Positions 40,039-49,113 of a stretch of DNA of 64,000 nt are shown piece after piece; position 1 is the stretch's first letter; each line of letters opens with the position of its first letter. The position numbers and the translations under genes were made by a program. The notes beneath the pieces are model-generated. The model was not told the origin of the DNA and did not search any database. It was given only the letters and a program-made list of their open reading frames with translations. Source of the stretch: Neisseria weaveri. GTDB taxonomy: Bacteria; Pseudomonadota; Gammaproteobacteria; Burkholderiales; Neisseriaceae. Location of the stretch: positions 930,001-994,000 of the forward strand of contig NZ_LR134533.1 in assembly GCF_900638685.1 (NCBI RefSeq). The letters are read 5' to 3'.

Positions 40039-41808
40039 TTAGTGGTCAATCGCCTTACCGGCACCGCGCGGGAAGCGTACGCTTTCCACCAGGTCTTGTA
40101 CTTCTTGCGGAGGCGCTTTGCCCATAGAAGATACAATGAATGCCACAGTAAAGTTGATGATCGCACCTACGGTACCGAACGACAGCGGAGAGATACCGAA
40201 CAACCAGTTTTCAGGTTTGTTTTCAAACATATTGGTGCCCGGGATAAAGAACCAGCCCAGATACAGGAAGATATACACACAAGTGGAAATCAAACCTGCC
40301 AACATACCTGCAATCGCACCTTTGTCGTTAATACGTTTGGAGAAGATACCCATCATCAGCACAGGGAACAGGGAAGCTGCCGCAATACCGAACGCCAGAG
40401 CCACCACTTGTGCCGCAAAGCCCGGAGGATTGATACCCAACCAAGTTGCCACCACAATTGCCACTGTCATAGATACGCGAGCGGCCAACAGTTCGCCTTT
40501 TTCGGTGATATCGGGTTTCAGCGTTTTCTTAATCAAGTCGTGCGAAACCGCTGAAGAGATGGCCAACAGCAGACCTGCCGCAGTAGACAATGCCGCTGCC
40601 AAACCGCCGGCTGCAATCAAACCGATTACCCAGCCCGGCAAGTTGGCGATTTCAGGATTGGCCAATACCAGGATGTCGTTGTTTACGGTCAACTCGTTAC
40701 CGGCCCAACCGCGCTCGGTAGCAACTGCGTTAAATTGCTCGTTTTTGTCGTTGTAGTATTGGATTTTACCGTCGCCGTTTTTGTCTTCAAACTTCAGCAA
40801 ACCGGTGGTTTCCCAGTTTTTCATCCATTGCGGACGGGCTTCGTAATCCAAAGCAGGCTGTTCAGAGCCGGCAGGATATATCGTGTTTACCAAGTTCATA
40901 CGGGCCATAGAACCTACCGCAGGTGCAGTGGTATACAGCAGCGCGATAAACACCAGCGCCCAACCTGCAGAACTACGCGCGTCAGATACTTTAGGTACGG
41001 TGAAGAAACGGATAATTACGTGCGGCAAACCTGCAGTACCGATCATCAGAGACATCGTGAACAGCAACATATTCAATTTGTTCGGCTCGTCGGCGGTAAA
41101 CGCTTTAAAGCCCAAATCGGTAATCAGCATATTCAGTTTGTGCAGTAAGGGCTCGCCGGAGCTGACTTCGTTGCCGAACATACCCAAAGGCGGAATCGCA
41201 TTGCCGGTCAGGTTAAACGAAATGAACACGGCCGGAATGGTATAAGCGATGATCAAAACCACATACTGCGCAACTTGGGTATAGGTAATACCTTTCATAC
41301 CGCCCAATACCGCGTAGAACAATACCACTACCGCAGCAATCAACAGACCGGTCGTATTGCTCACTTCCAGGAAGCGTGAGAACGCCACACCCGCACCGGT
41401 CATCTGACCGATTACATAAGTAGTAGAAGCAATAATCAAACAGGCCACCGCCACCAAGCGTGCGGTACGGCTGTAAAAACGGTCGCCGATGAAGTCCGGT
41501 ACGGTAAATTTACCGAACTTACGCAAGTAAGGAGCCAACAGCAACGCCAACAATACATAACCGCCGGTCCAGCCCATCAGGTAGGCAGAAGCAGGATAAC
41601 CGCTCATCGCGATAATACCCGCCATCGAAATGAACGAAGCCGCACTCATCCAGTCGGCAGCAGTCGCCATACCGTTCAACACCGGATGTACGCCGCCGCC
41701 GGCAACGTAGAACTCTTTGGTCGAGCCTGCGCGTGCCCAAATCGCAATACCGAAGTACAGCGCAAACGAAGCACCCACAAACAACAGGTTAATCATAAAT
41801 TGGCTCAT
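40039..41808 (-). CDS. sodium:solute symporter large subunit (ActP-like, VC_2705 subfamily)
   Basis: 589 residues, about 13 membrane helices, SSS family. FYVAGGGVHPVLNGMATAAD, WMSAASFISMAGIIAMSG and AAGGLAAALSTAAGLLLAIS are family signatures, the last near the sodium site. The VC_2705 subfamily works with a small DUF4212 subunit, encoded here 4 bases upstream. Acetate is the substrate of related ActP, but other organic acids are possible. A periplasmic or extracellular loop carries an EF-hand-like segment (DKNGDGKIQYYN, residues 342-353), which is unusual for a transporter. Confidence 0.88.
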   Translation of the reverse strand: MSQFMINLLFVGASFALYFGIAIWARAGSTKEFYVAGGGVHPVLNGMATAADWMSAASFISMAGIIAMSGYPASAYLMGWTGGYVLLALLLAPYLRKFGKFTVPDFIGDRFYSRTARLVAVACLIIASTTYVIGQMTGAGVAFSRFLEVSNTTGLLIAAVVVLFYAVLGGMKGITYTQVAQYVVLIIAYTIPAVFISFNLTGNAIPPLGMFGNEVSSGEPLLHKLNMLITDLGFKAFTADEPNKLNMLLFTMSLMIGTAGLPHVIIRFFTVPKVSDARSSAGWALVFIALLYTTAPAVGSMARMNLVNTIYPAGSEQPALDYEARPQWMKNWETTGLLKFEDKNGDGKIQYYNDKNEQFNAVATERGWAGNELTVNNDILVLANPEIANLPGWVIGLIAAGGLAAALSTAAGLLLAISSAVSHDLIKKTLKPDITEKGELLAARVSMTVAIVVATWLGINPPGFAAQVVALAFGIAAASLFPVLMMGIFSKRINDKGAIAGMLAGLISTCVYIFLYLGWFFIPGTNMFENKPENWLFGISPLSFGTVGAIINFTVAFIVSSMGKAPPQEVQDLVESVRFPRGAGKAIDH

Positions 41809-41812
41809 AGCA

Positions 41813-42079
41813 TTACTCCTCTTTCACGCCGTATTTTTCGTCGAGCTTATTCATACGCCACGAATAGAAAAAGATAATAGCGATGAATACCAAAATCGAA
41901 CCCTGTTGGGCAAACCAAAAGCCCAAATCAGCGCCGCCCACACTGATACCCATCAACGCAGGGCGGAAGATGATTGCGGCAAAATGCGAACATAATGCCC
42001 ACACCACCAGACAGGTAAAGATAATGCGGACATTCGCTTTCCAGTAACCAGAGGTGTCTTGTTTTTTTTCTTCTGACAT
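41813..42079 (-). CDS. DUF4212 small subunit of the sodium:solute symporter
   Basis: 88 residues, two membrane helices (about 16-40 and 55-75). WKANVRIIFTCLVVWALCSH and GFWFAQQGSILVFIAIIFFY then YSWRMNKLDEKYG match the DUF4212 small-subunit family, which pairs with VC_2705-type symporters. The frame is open upstream to 42256, but the extra part is not like the family, and ATG 42079 has AGGAG 10 bases before it. Only 4 bases separate it from the large subunit. Confidence 0.88.
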   Translation of the reverse strand: MSEEKKQDTSGYWKANVRIIFTCLVVWALCSHFAAIIFRPALMGISVGGADLGFWFAQQGSILVFIAIIFFYSWRMNKLDEKYGVKEE

Positions 42080-42562
42080 GACTGTGTCTCCTATTGTATT
42101 TAAAGGGAGGCCGGTAACGACAGGTAGTGCCTGCGTCCCAACAATTTCTATCAACGGCCTGCCGACATCCGCCTTTCCGGTCAAGCTTCGCAGATCCCGT
42201 CTATCCAACCGTTTTACGCCGCCGCTGCAAATCCGATTGAGCCGAAAACCCGGCAAAACCGCCCTTGTAACGGAAGGCAGGGCTATTTTTCAACAAATTT
42301 ACAAAATTATCTAATCAGATTTTCAAATACCTTCCATCGGAACGGCTTAAGATAAGCCCGATTCGGTCTTATCCGCCCCATCCGGCAGTGCCTTTTTCCA
42401 CGCCGTGACGTTAATATAAATTAACAAAAAAAAATATTCCCAATACAAACTTTACATTGCAGCGCAAAGCCTTAGCCCGCCTGAAATCCAATGCTTTCGC
42501 CACCCTTGCAGTTCCGTTCCGACCGCCCGGCAACATAAACATCTAAACAAATGCATAAACAA
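42080..42562. other. long region upstream of the symporter operon
   Basis: About 480 bases without a supported gene. The part nearest the symporter (42080-42290) is GC-rich; the part from 42300 to 42450 is AT-rich, with a run of nine A at 42426-42434. A promoter and a leader of up to 300 bases for the symporter are likely to be here. I found no recognisable riboswitch or RNA motif. Confidence 0.4.
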
Positions 42563-42589
42563 AGGCCGTCTGAAAATTTCAGACGGCCT
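42563..42589 (-). terminator. DUS-pair hairpin behind the lipoprotein gene
   Basis: Perfect facing uptake sequences, followed on the minus strand by TTTG, 42 bases after the stop. Confidence 0.65.
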
Positions 42590-42631
42590 GTTTTTCATAT
42601 CACACAACAGTGTGACAAAATCAAACAATTT

Positions 42632-43117
42632 TCAAACCGGCTCGCAATTGCGTACCACAATATTATCGACCAAAGTCGCTTCGCCCATGATTTCACGCTC
42701 TTCATGCGCTACCAAAAAGCCATTGTGCTCGCGATAATAATCCGTTCCGACCTCGTTGCCGATGTTCCAGGTATAACGCCCGTTGCTGAAGCTGTTCAAA
42801 TCCTCGTTGCTGCCTTCGTCACTGAACACCAAAGTCAAATCCACGCCTTCGGCCTTAACCTCGGCAGCCGGCTTGCCGTTTTCCAGAAAATAACGTGCTT
42901 CGGCAATTTTACCGTCCGCACACTGATACGATTTCCACGGCGCATTGGCAGCCGTACCCAATTTCGCAGCCGCAGTTTCACCGCCTTCGTTGGCATTGTC
43001 CTGCGCGTCGGCTGCAGCCGTTTGCCCGGCCGCGGCTTTTTCTTCCGCAGCTTTCTCACCGCCGCAAGCCGTCAATGCGGCAAGCGACAACAACGAACAA
43101 ATCAATAAATTTTTCAT
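42632..43117 (-). CDS. lipoprotein, possibly an MliC/ACP-type lysozyme inhibitor
   Basis: 161 residues. A lipoprotein signal peptide ends in the lipobox LTAC (Cys18), followed by an Ala/Glu-rich linker to about residue 55 (AAEEKAAAGQTAAADAQDN). The globular part begins YQCADGKIAEARYFLENGKP and ends NIVVRNCEPV. Two cysteines frame it. This layout (Y-x-C near the start, a SNGRYTW turn, Cys near the end) resembles MliC and the Neisseria adhesin-complex protein ACP, both inhibitors of C-type lysozyme. That likeness is by eye only. The mature protein would sit in the outer membrane. Confidence 0.75.
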   Translation of the reverse strand: MKNLLICSLLSLAALTACGGEKAAEEKAAAGQTAAADAQDNANEGGETAAAKLGTAANAPWKSYQCADGKIAEARYFLENGKPAAEVKAEGVDLTLVFSDEGSNEDLNSFSNGRYTWNIGNEVGTDYYREHNGFLVAHEEREIMGEATLVDNIVVRNCEPV

Positions 43118-43262
43118 GACTCAAACACTCCGTCCTTTAACTGAAAATATTCAACCAGTTTAACACGTTCGGGCTGCATGGCGGCCGCTTTTGCTTGCAT
43201 AAACCATAAATTGCCGTTATTTCAGACGGCCTGCTGAAAAAGCTGTCGGTATGACAATCTCT

Positions 43263-43271
43263 TGCTATAAT
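43263..43271 (+). promoter_or_regulatory. extended -10 promoter of dxs
   Basis: TGC directly followed by a perfect TATAAT, 45 bases before the dxs start. There is no good -35 at the right distance, as is allowed for extended -10 promoters. Confidence 0.5.
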
Positions 43272-43316
43272 TCTCCGTTGCCTAGATAGACAAAGTCAGA
43301 TAATAAAGACCGTACC

Positions 43317-45194
43317 ATGAGCCAAACCCCTTTACTTGATACCATCGATCTGCCGGAAGACCTCCGCCTGCTGGATAAAAAACAATTGCCGCAAGTGGCG
43401 GCCGAGCTGCGTTCGTTTTTATTGGACTCGGTCGGTCAAACAGGCGGCCATTTTGCCAGCAATCTCGGTGCCGTCGAGTTGACGGTGGCTCTGCACTACG
43501 TCTACAACACGCCCGACGACAAACTGGTTTGGGATGTCGGTCATCAAAGCTATCCGCACAAAATCCTCACCGGCCGCAAAAACCGTATGCGCACCATGCG
43601 CCAATACGGCGGCTTGGCCGGATTCCCGAAACGCAGCGAATCAGATTACGACGCATTCGGTGTCGGCCATTCTTCCACTTCTATCGGCGCGGCGCTCGGT
43701 ATGGCGGTGGCCGACAAATTAAACGGCAGCCCCAACCGCAGCGTAGCCATCATCGGCGACGGAGCCATGACGGCCGGACAGGCTTTTGAAGCGCTAAACT
43801 GCGCCGGCGACATGGAAGACGTCAATCTGTTGGTGATTCTCAACGACAACGAAATGTCGATTTCCCCCAATGTCGGCGCGCTGCCCAAATATCTGGCGCG
43901 TAACGTCGTGCGCGATATGCACGGCCTGCTCAGCACCATCAAAGCGCAATCCACCAAAGTGCTCGACAAGCTGCCCGGCGCGCTGGAAATCGCCCAAAAA
44001 GTCGAACACAAAATCAAAACCATCGCCGGCGAAGCGGAGCACGCCAAGCAGTCGCTGTCGTTATTCGAAAACTTCGGCTTCCAATACACCGGCCCCGTTG
44101 ACGGCCATGATGTTGAAAATCTGGTTGACGTGCTGAAAGACTTGCGCGCCAAAAAAGGCCCGCAGATTCTGCATGTGATTACCAAAAAAGGCCAAGGCTA
44201 CAAACTCGCCGAAAATGATCCGGTGAAATACCATGCTATCGGCAAAACCAACGCTCCGAGCGAAAAACCGGCCGTTCCCAAGCCCACCTACACGCAGATT
44301 TTCGGCAAATGGCTGTGCGATCAGGCCGCCGCCGACCCGCGCTTGGTTGCCATCACGCCCGCCATGCGCGAAGGCAGCGGTTTGGTCGAATACGAACAAA
44401 AATTCCCCGAGCGTTATTTCGATGTCGGCATCGCCGAGCAGCACGCCGTTACCTTTGCCGGCGGCTTGGCCTGTGAAGGCGCGAAACCGGTGGTGGCGAT
44501 TTATTCCACTTTCCTGCAACGTGCCTACGACCAACTCGTCCACGACATCGCCCTGCAAAACCTGCCCGTGCTGTTTGCCATCGACCGCGCCGGCATTGTG
44601 GGTGCAGACGGCCCCACCCACGCCGGTTTGTATGATTTGAGCTTTTTGCGCTGTGTTCCGAATATGGTCATCGCCGCGCCGAGCGATGAAAACGAATGCC
44701 GCCTGCTGCTTTCCACCTGCTATCAACTCGATGCGCCGACCGCCGTGCGCTATCCGCGCGGTTCGGGCACCGGCGCAACGGTTTCAGACGGCCTCGATAC
44801 CGTGCCCGTCGGCAAAGGCGTTGTCAGACGCGAAGGCCGCCAAACCGCCGTTTTCGCTTTCGGCAGCATGGTTCAGCCCGCACTGGAAGCGGCCGAAACG
44901 CTGGACGCAACCGTGGCCGATATGCGCTTCGTGAAACCGCTGGACGAAGAATTGATTTTAAAACTGGCACAGTCGCACGATTATCTGGTGAGCGTCGAAG
45001 AAAACGCGGTGCAAGGCGGTGCAGGCAGTGCGGTGCTGGAAACTTTGGCGAAGCACGGCATCACCAAACCCGTTTTGCTGTTGGGTGTAGACGATGTCGT
45101 TACCGAACACGGCGACCCGGGCAAACTGCTGGACGATTTGGGCTTAAGCGCCACGGCGGTATTGAAGCGGATTCAAAACTGGCTGCCTGCCTGA
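43317..45194 (+). CDS. dxs: 1-deoxy-D-xylulose-5-phosphate synthase
   Basis: 625 residues, thiamine diphosphate transketolase family; first step of the MEP isoprenoid route, whose second enzyme dxr is at 22846. Domain 1 has [17 protein letters not shown] near 70 and the cofactor motif [15 protein letters not shown] near 148, ending [14 protein letters not shown]. The pyrimidine domain (about 315-480) has [17 protein letters not shown], and [14 protein letters not shown] lies near 425. The C-terminal domain is about 490-620. No clear Shine-Dalgarno stands before the ATG. A DUS lies in the coding region near 44784. Confidence 0.97.
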   Translation: MSQTPLLDTIDLPEDLRLLDKKQLPQVAAELRSFLLDSVGQTGGHFASNLGAVELTVALHYVYNTPDDKLVWDVGHQSYPHKILTGRKNRMRTMRQYGGLAGFPKRSESDYDAFGVGHSSTSIGAALGMAVADKLNGSPNRSVAIIGDGAMTAGQAFEALNCAGDMEDVNLLVILNDNEMSISPNVGALPKYLARNVVRDMHGLLSTIKAQSTKVLDKLPGALEIAQKVEHKIKTIAGEAEHAKQSLSLFENFGFQYTGPVDGHDVENLVDVLKDLRAKKGPQILHVITKKGQGYKLAENDPVKYHAIGKTNAPSEKPAVPKPTYTQIFGKWLCDQAAADPRLVAITPAMREGSGLVEYEQKFPERYFDVGIAEQHAVTFAGGLACEGAKPVVAIYSTFLQRAYDQLVHDIALQNLPVLFAIDRAGIVGADGPTHAGLYDLSFLRCVPNMVIAAPSDENECRLLLSTCYQLDAPTAVRYPRGSGTGATVSDGLDTVPVGKGVVRREGRQTAVFAFGSMVQPALEAAETLDATVADMRFVKPLDEELILKLAQSHDYLVSVEENAVQGGAGSAVLETLAKHGITKPVLLLGVDDVVTEHGDPGKLLDDLGLSATAVLKRIQNWLPA

Positions 45195-45207
45195 ACCTTC
45201 CCCCAAC

Positions 45208-45323
45208 AGGCCGTCTGAATATTCAGACGGCCTTAAATTTGCCTTGATTTGACCACCGTTCCGCTTCAAACTGAAAAACACACAATAAAACCGCTTCAGG
45301 CCGTCTGAATATTCAGACGGCCT
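45208..45323 (+). repeat. two identical DUS palindromes, dxs-selO gap
   Basis: The 26-base palindrome AGGCCGTCTGAA-TA-TTCAGACGGCCT occurs twice, at 45208-45233 and 45298-45323, 64 bases apart. The first can end dxs transcription; neither has a strong U tract. Confidence 0.8.
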
Positions 45324-45348
45324 CCCGCACACAATCTATGGAAAAAAT

Positions 45349-46827
45349 ATGAGCAAAACACACAGCTTGCGCTTATCCGAACCGGCTTTTGCCAACCTGC
45401 CCGACGTGTTTTACAGCCGCGTCCGCACCGAGCCTTTGGGCGAACCGTATTGGGTGGCGCAAAATCATGTATTGGCCGAAGAAATGGGCTTGAGGCCGTC
45501 TGAAATTTTTGATAACGCCGACAACCTGCTTTATTTGGCCGGCAGTGCCAAACAATATGATCCTGCGCCGATAGCTTCGGTGTACAGCGGCCATCAGTTC
45601 GGCGTGTATGTGCGCCAGTTGGGCGACGGACGCGCGGTGTTGATCGGCGATTCGGTCGGTTCAGACGGCCTGCGTTGGGAATGGCAGCTCAAAGGTGCGG
45701 GCAAAACGCCGTATTCGCGCTTTGCCGACGGGCGGGCGGTGTTGCGTTCCAGCATCCGCGAATATCTGTGCTCCGAAGCGATGCACGGCTTGGGCATTCC
45801 GACCACGCGCGCGCTGGCGATTACGGGCAGCAACGATGCCGTTTACCGCGAAGAAGCCGAAACGGCGGCGGTGGTTACGCGCATTGCGCCGAGTTTTATC
45901 CGTTTCGGCCATTTTGAATACATGTATCACACCGGCCAACATCATAATCTGCCCGTGTTGGCGGATTTTCTGATTGACCGCCATTTCCCCGAGTGCCGCG
46001 AAGCCGAAAATCCATACTTAGCTTTTTTCCAAACTGTTTCCCGCCGCACCGCCGAGTTGGTGGCCGCGTGGCAGAGCGTCGGCTTTTGCCACGGCGTGTT
46101 GAACACCGACAATATGTCGGCTCTAGGGCTGACCATCGACTACGGCCCGTTCGGTTTTCTCGATGCTTACGACCGCCGCCATGTGTGCAACCATTCCGAC
46201 ACGGGTGGCCGCTATGCCTACAACGAGCAGCCGTATGTGGTGCATTGGAACTTGTCGCGCTTTGCCTCGTGCCTGCTGCCGCTGGTGCCGCAAGACGATT
46301 TGGTGGCAGAGTTGGAGCGCTTCCCCGATATGTTTCAGACGGCCTATCTGCAAAAAATGCGCGCCAAACTCGGTTTGCAAACGCAAGAAAAAGGCGACGA
46401 CGAGCTGATTGCCGATATGTTTACCGCCCTGCAAAGCCGCAAAGTCGATTTCACGCTGTTTTTCCGATATTTGAGCGAAGTGGGCAATGTCCACGGCGAA
46501 CCGCTGCCCGAAAAGCTGTTGGCACTATTCCATGGCCCCACCGAAGCGTTTACCGCGTGGATAGGCCGTTACCGCGGCAGGCTGCGGGCGGAAAACAGCA
46601 ACCCCGCCGAACGCGCCGAACGGATGAATGCCGTCAACCCGCTGTATGTGTTGCGAAACTATCTGCTGGAGCAGGCGATACAGTTGGCAAAAAGCGGCGA
46701 CTTCCGCGAAATCGAGCGCCTGCACCGCTGTATGCAGAATCCGTTTGTCGAGCGTAAAGAATTTGCCGATTTTGCCGAACTGCCGCCGCAATGGGCGGAA
46801 GGGATTTGTGTGAGCTGTTCGAGTTGA
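45349..46827 (+). CDS. selO: SelO-family protein AMPylase (YdiU)
   Basis: 492 residues, pseudokinase fold. SelO transfers AMP to Ser, Thr or Tyr of target proteins and has been linked to redox stress in E. coli. Visible family segments are VYSGHQFGVYVRQLGDGRAV near 80, LKGAGKTPYSRFADGRAVLR near 115, GFCHGVLNTDNMSALGLTID near 245 with the catalytic loop, and YGPFGFLDAYD for metal binding. The C terminus CVSCSS matches the redox-active end, where animal forms carry selenocysteine. Three uptake sequences lie inside the gene. A DUS pair follows it. Confidence 0.95.
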   Translation: MSKTHSLRLSEPAFANLPDVFYSRVRTEPLGEPYWVAQNHVLAEEMGLRPSEIFDNADNLLYLAGSAKQYDPAPIASVYSGHQFGVYVRQLGDGRAVLIGDSVGSDGLRWEWQLKGAGKTPYSRFADGRAVLRSSIREYLCSEAMHGLGIPTTRALAITGSNDAVYREEAETAAVVTRIAPSFIRFGHFEYMYHTGQHHNLPVLADFLIDRHFPECREAENPYLAFFQTVSRRTAELVAAWQSVGFCHGVLNTDNMSALGLTIDYGPFGFLDAYDRRHVCNHSDTGGRYAYNEQPYVVHWNLSRFASCLLPLVPQDDLVAELERFPDMFQTAYLQKMRAKLGLQTQEKGDDELIADMFTALQSRKVDFTLFFRYLSEVGNVHGEPLPEKLLALFHGPTEAFTAWIGRYRGRLRAENSNPAERAERMNAVNPLYVLRNYLLEQAIQLAKSGDFREIERLHRCMQNPFVERKEFADFAELPPQWAEGICVSCSS

Positions 46828-46832
46828 TGTTG

Positions 46833-46878
46833 AGGCCGTCTGAAAAAGTGCATGGCATGCCTGTTTTTCAGACGGCCT
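46833..46878 (+). terminator. DUS-pair hairpin behind selO
   Basis: AGGCCGTCTGAAAAA and TTTTTCAGACGGCCT around 16 bases that themselves contain GCATGGCATGC. It is 5 bases after the stop. No U tract follows. Confidence 0.55.
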
Positions 46879-47023
46879 AACCTTTCTTCATGGTCAATCG
46901 ACCCAACCTTTACGACGGGCTGCTTCGGCTTGCCGCTTTATTATGAATGCGGTTCGATTGGCTTTACCGCTGCCCCGCACCGCTGCTGTCGGGCAGATTG
47001 TGTCAAACCGCAAGGAAAAAGAA

Positions 47024-47818
47024 ATGTTGCTTATTGTGTTGAGTTGTATGCTGCTGGGCGCGGTTGCCGGTTTTTTGGCCGGACTGTTCGGCATCGGCGG
47101 CGGGCTGGTGATTGTACCGGTCTTGTTTTATCTGCTGCCGCAAGCCGGGATTGCCGATAATCTGGCTATGCCGATTGCGTTGGGTACGTCTTTTTCCACC
47201 ATCGTCATCACGGCATTTTCCGCCAGCCACCGCCATTACCGTTTCGGCAACATCAATTGGAAAGCGGCGAAATTCCTAGCACCTGCGCTGATTGCCGCCG
47301 TATTCGTTTCCGGCCTGTTGGCAGGCAGTCTGCCCAAAGCAGTGGTATCAAAGATTTTTGCCTGCCTGGTGATTTATCTGGCACTGAAAATGCTGTTGTC
47401 GCTGAAGCCGAAAACAGAAAGCAAACCGCTGACTGCTAAAATCTTGATTGCAGGCGGCCTGGTTATCGGCGCATTGTCGGGCATGGGCGGCATTTCCGGC
47501 GGCGCGTTTGTGGTGCCGTTTCTCAACGGCCGCGGCGTGGAAATCAAAAAAGCCATCGGTACGGCTTCATTGTGCGGCGGCCTGCTGGCGGTATCGGCAA
47601 CCTTAAGCTTTATCGTCGGCGGCCGGAACGTATCCGGCCTGCCCGATTATTCGGTCGGTTATGTGTATCTGCCTGCCATGCTCGGAATTGTGTCGACTTC
47701 GTTTTTCACGTCCAAACTGGGGGCCAATGCCGTCCATGTTTTGCCGGTTATGGTATTGAAACGCGCGTTTGCCGTTTTCCTGCTGTTGATTGCTCTGCAT
47801 ATGCTGTTGGGGCATTGA
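47024..47818 (+). CDS. TauE/SafE-family sulfite exporter-like membrane protein
   Basis: 264 residues, about eight membrane helices in two similar halves. GFLAGLFGIGGGLVIVPVLF near 14 and the second-half copy GALSGMGGISGGAFVVPFL near 150 are the family signature. Members export sulfite, sulfoacetate or other organosulfur anions; the substrate here is unknown. The frame is open from 46943, but ATG 47024 has AAGGAAAAA upstream and starts right at the first helix. It is a single gene. Confidence 0.9.
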   Translation: MLLIVLSCMLLGAVAGFLAGLFGIGGGLVIVPVLFYLLPQAGIADNLAMPIALGTSFSTIVITAFSASHRHYRFGNINWKAAKFLAPALIAAVFVSGLLAGSLPKAVVSKIFACLVIYLALKMLLSLKPKTESKPLTAKILIAGGLVIGALSGMGGISGGAFVVPFLNGRGVEIKKAIGTASLCGGLLAVSATLSFIVGGRNVSGLPDYSVGYVYLPAMLGIVSTSFFTSKLGANAVHVLPVMVLKRAFAVFLLLIALHMLLGH

Positions 47819-47839
47819 ATAATCCAAACCGCTTCCGAA

Positions 47840-47866
47840 AGGCCGTCTGAAATTTTCAGACGGCCT
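47840..47866 (+). terminator. DUS-pair hairpin behind the TauE-like gene
   Basis: Perfect facing uptake sequences, 21 bases after the stop, followed by AAATTTATCTTC. Confidence 0.55.
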
Positions 47867-47959
47867 AAATTTATCTTCTTCAATATCACAAAAATTATGA
47901 TTGGAAAAACTGCTTAAAAATTGTACAATTGCGCCTTTCCGTTTCCAGCCCCAACCATG

Positions 47960-48958
47960 ATGCAAATCGGTGCCTATCCCGTTGACCCGCCCATCGCGCT
48001 CGCGCCGATGGCTGGCATTACCGACAACCCGTTCCGCAAATTGGCACGGCAGTTCGGTGCAGGCTGGGTGGTCGGCGAAATGCTCACCAGCGACCCGACG
48101 CTGCGCAATACCCGAAAAAGTTTGCACCGCAGCGACTTCGACGGCGAAACCGGCGTGCGCGTGGTACAGATTGCCGGCAGCGAACCGGCGCAGCTGGCCG
48201 AAGCGGCACGCTACAACGTCGAACAAGGTGCACAGGTTATCGATATCAATATGGGCTGCCCGGCAAAAAAAGTCTGCAACGTTTTGGCCGGCAGCGCGTT
48301 GCTGCAAAACGAAGCCTTGGTTGCCGACATTCTGCGCGCCGTCGTTCGAGCCGTTGACGTACCCGTTACCCTGAAAACGCGCTTGGGCTGGCACGACGAA
48401 CATAAAAATATTCTAACCGTCGCCAAAATGGCCGAAGATGCCGGCATTGCCGCCATCGCCATTCACGGCCGCACACGCACACAAATGTATAAAGGCCAAG
48501 CCAGCTACGATCTGGTTGCCGAAGCCAAAGGCCGTCTGAATATTCCCGTTTGGGTCAACGGCGACATTACCTCGCCGCAAAAGGCGGCGGAAGTATTAAA
48601 GCAAACCGGCGCGGACGGCATTATGATCGGGCGCGGCTCACAAGGGCAGCCGTGGCTGTTTCGCGACGTCGGACATTTCCTTCGCCACGGCACACTGCCC
48701 GAAGCCTTGAATTTAAGCGAATGCAGCGCAACCGTTTTGCAGCATCTCGGCGGCATACACCGCTTTTACGGCAACTTCGCAGGCACACGGATTGCGCGCA
48801 AACACATCGGCTGGTATCTCGATCCCCTTCCCGGAGGAGAAGCCGTTCGGCGAGAAATCAACCGTATCGACGATGCCGCACAGCAATACGATGCCGTTGC
48901 CGCATTTTTGACACAACTGCCCGAACACACCGACCGCTGGGCATGCAGCTACCGTTAA
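47960..48958 (+). CDS. dusB: tRNA-dihydrouridine synthase B
   Basis: 332 residues, FMN-containing TIM barrel. Reduces uridines in tRNA. IALAPMAGITDNPFRKLAR near 13 and INMGCPAKKVCNVLAGSALL near 95, with the catalytic Cys in the GCPAKK loop, are typical. IAIHGRTRTQMYKGQASY and VNGDITSPQKA then GIMIGRGSQGQPW bind FMN and RNA. The frame opens with TTG at 47921; ATG 47957 and 47960 are both possible and 47960 gives MQIGAYPVDPPIALAP, the family start. In E. coli dusB is directly followed by fis; here a LysE-type gene separates them. Confidence 0.93.
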   Translation: MQIGAYPVDPPIALAPMAGITDNPFRKLARQFGAGWVVGEMLTSDPTLRNTRKSLHRSDFDGETGVRVVQIAGSEPAQLAEAARYNVEQGAQVIDINMGCPAKKVCNVLAGSALLQNEALVADILRAVVRAVDVPVTLKTRLGWHDEHKNILTVAKMAEDAGIAAIAIHGRTRTQMYKGQASYDLVAEAKGRLNIPVWVNGDITSPQKAAEVLKQTGADGIMIGRGSQGQPWLFRDVGHFLRHGTLPEALNLSECSATVLQHLGGIHRFYGNFAGTRIARKHIGWYLDPLPGGEAVRREINRIDDAAQQYDAVAAFLTQLPEHTDRWACSYR

Positions 48959-49113
48959 ACGGTAAAAAACCATGGTTTTCGGAACACTGCCCCGACAAAG
49001 GCCGTCTGAAAAAATAAAAGACACCCCGATTGCAAAGGCAAACCGAAAGCCCCGTCTCCGACACCATCAAGCACGGTGAAAATCGGGACATTTTGACTGC
49101 AAAGAGAAACATC

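Noticed and set aside
46894..47094. Minus-strand frame ending EAARRKGWVD before the TauE-like gene
   Set aside because: The ending looked like a gene remnant, but most of the frame is antisense to the exporter and nothing else supports it.
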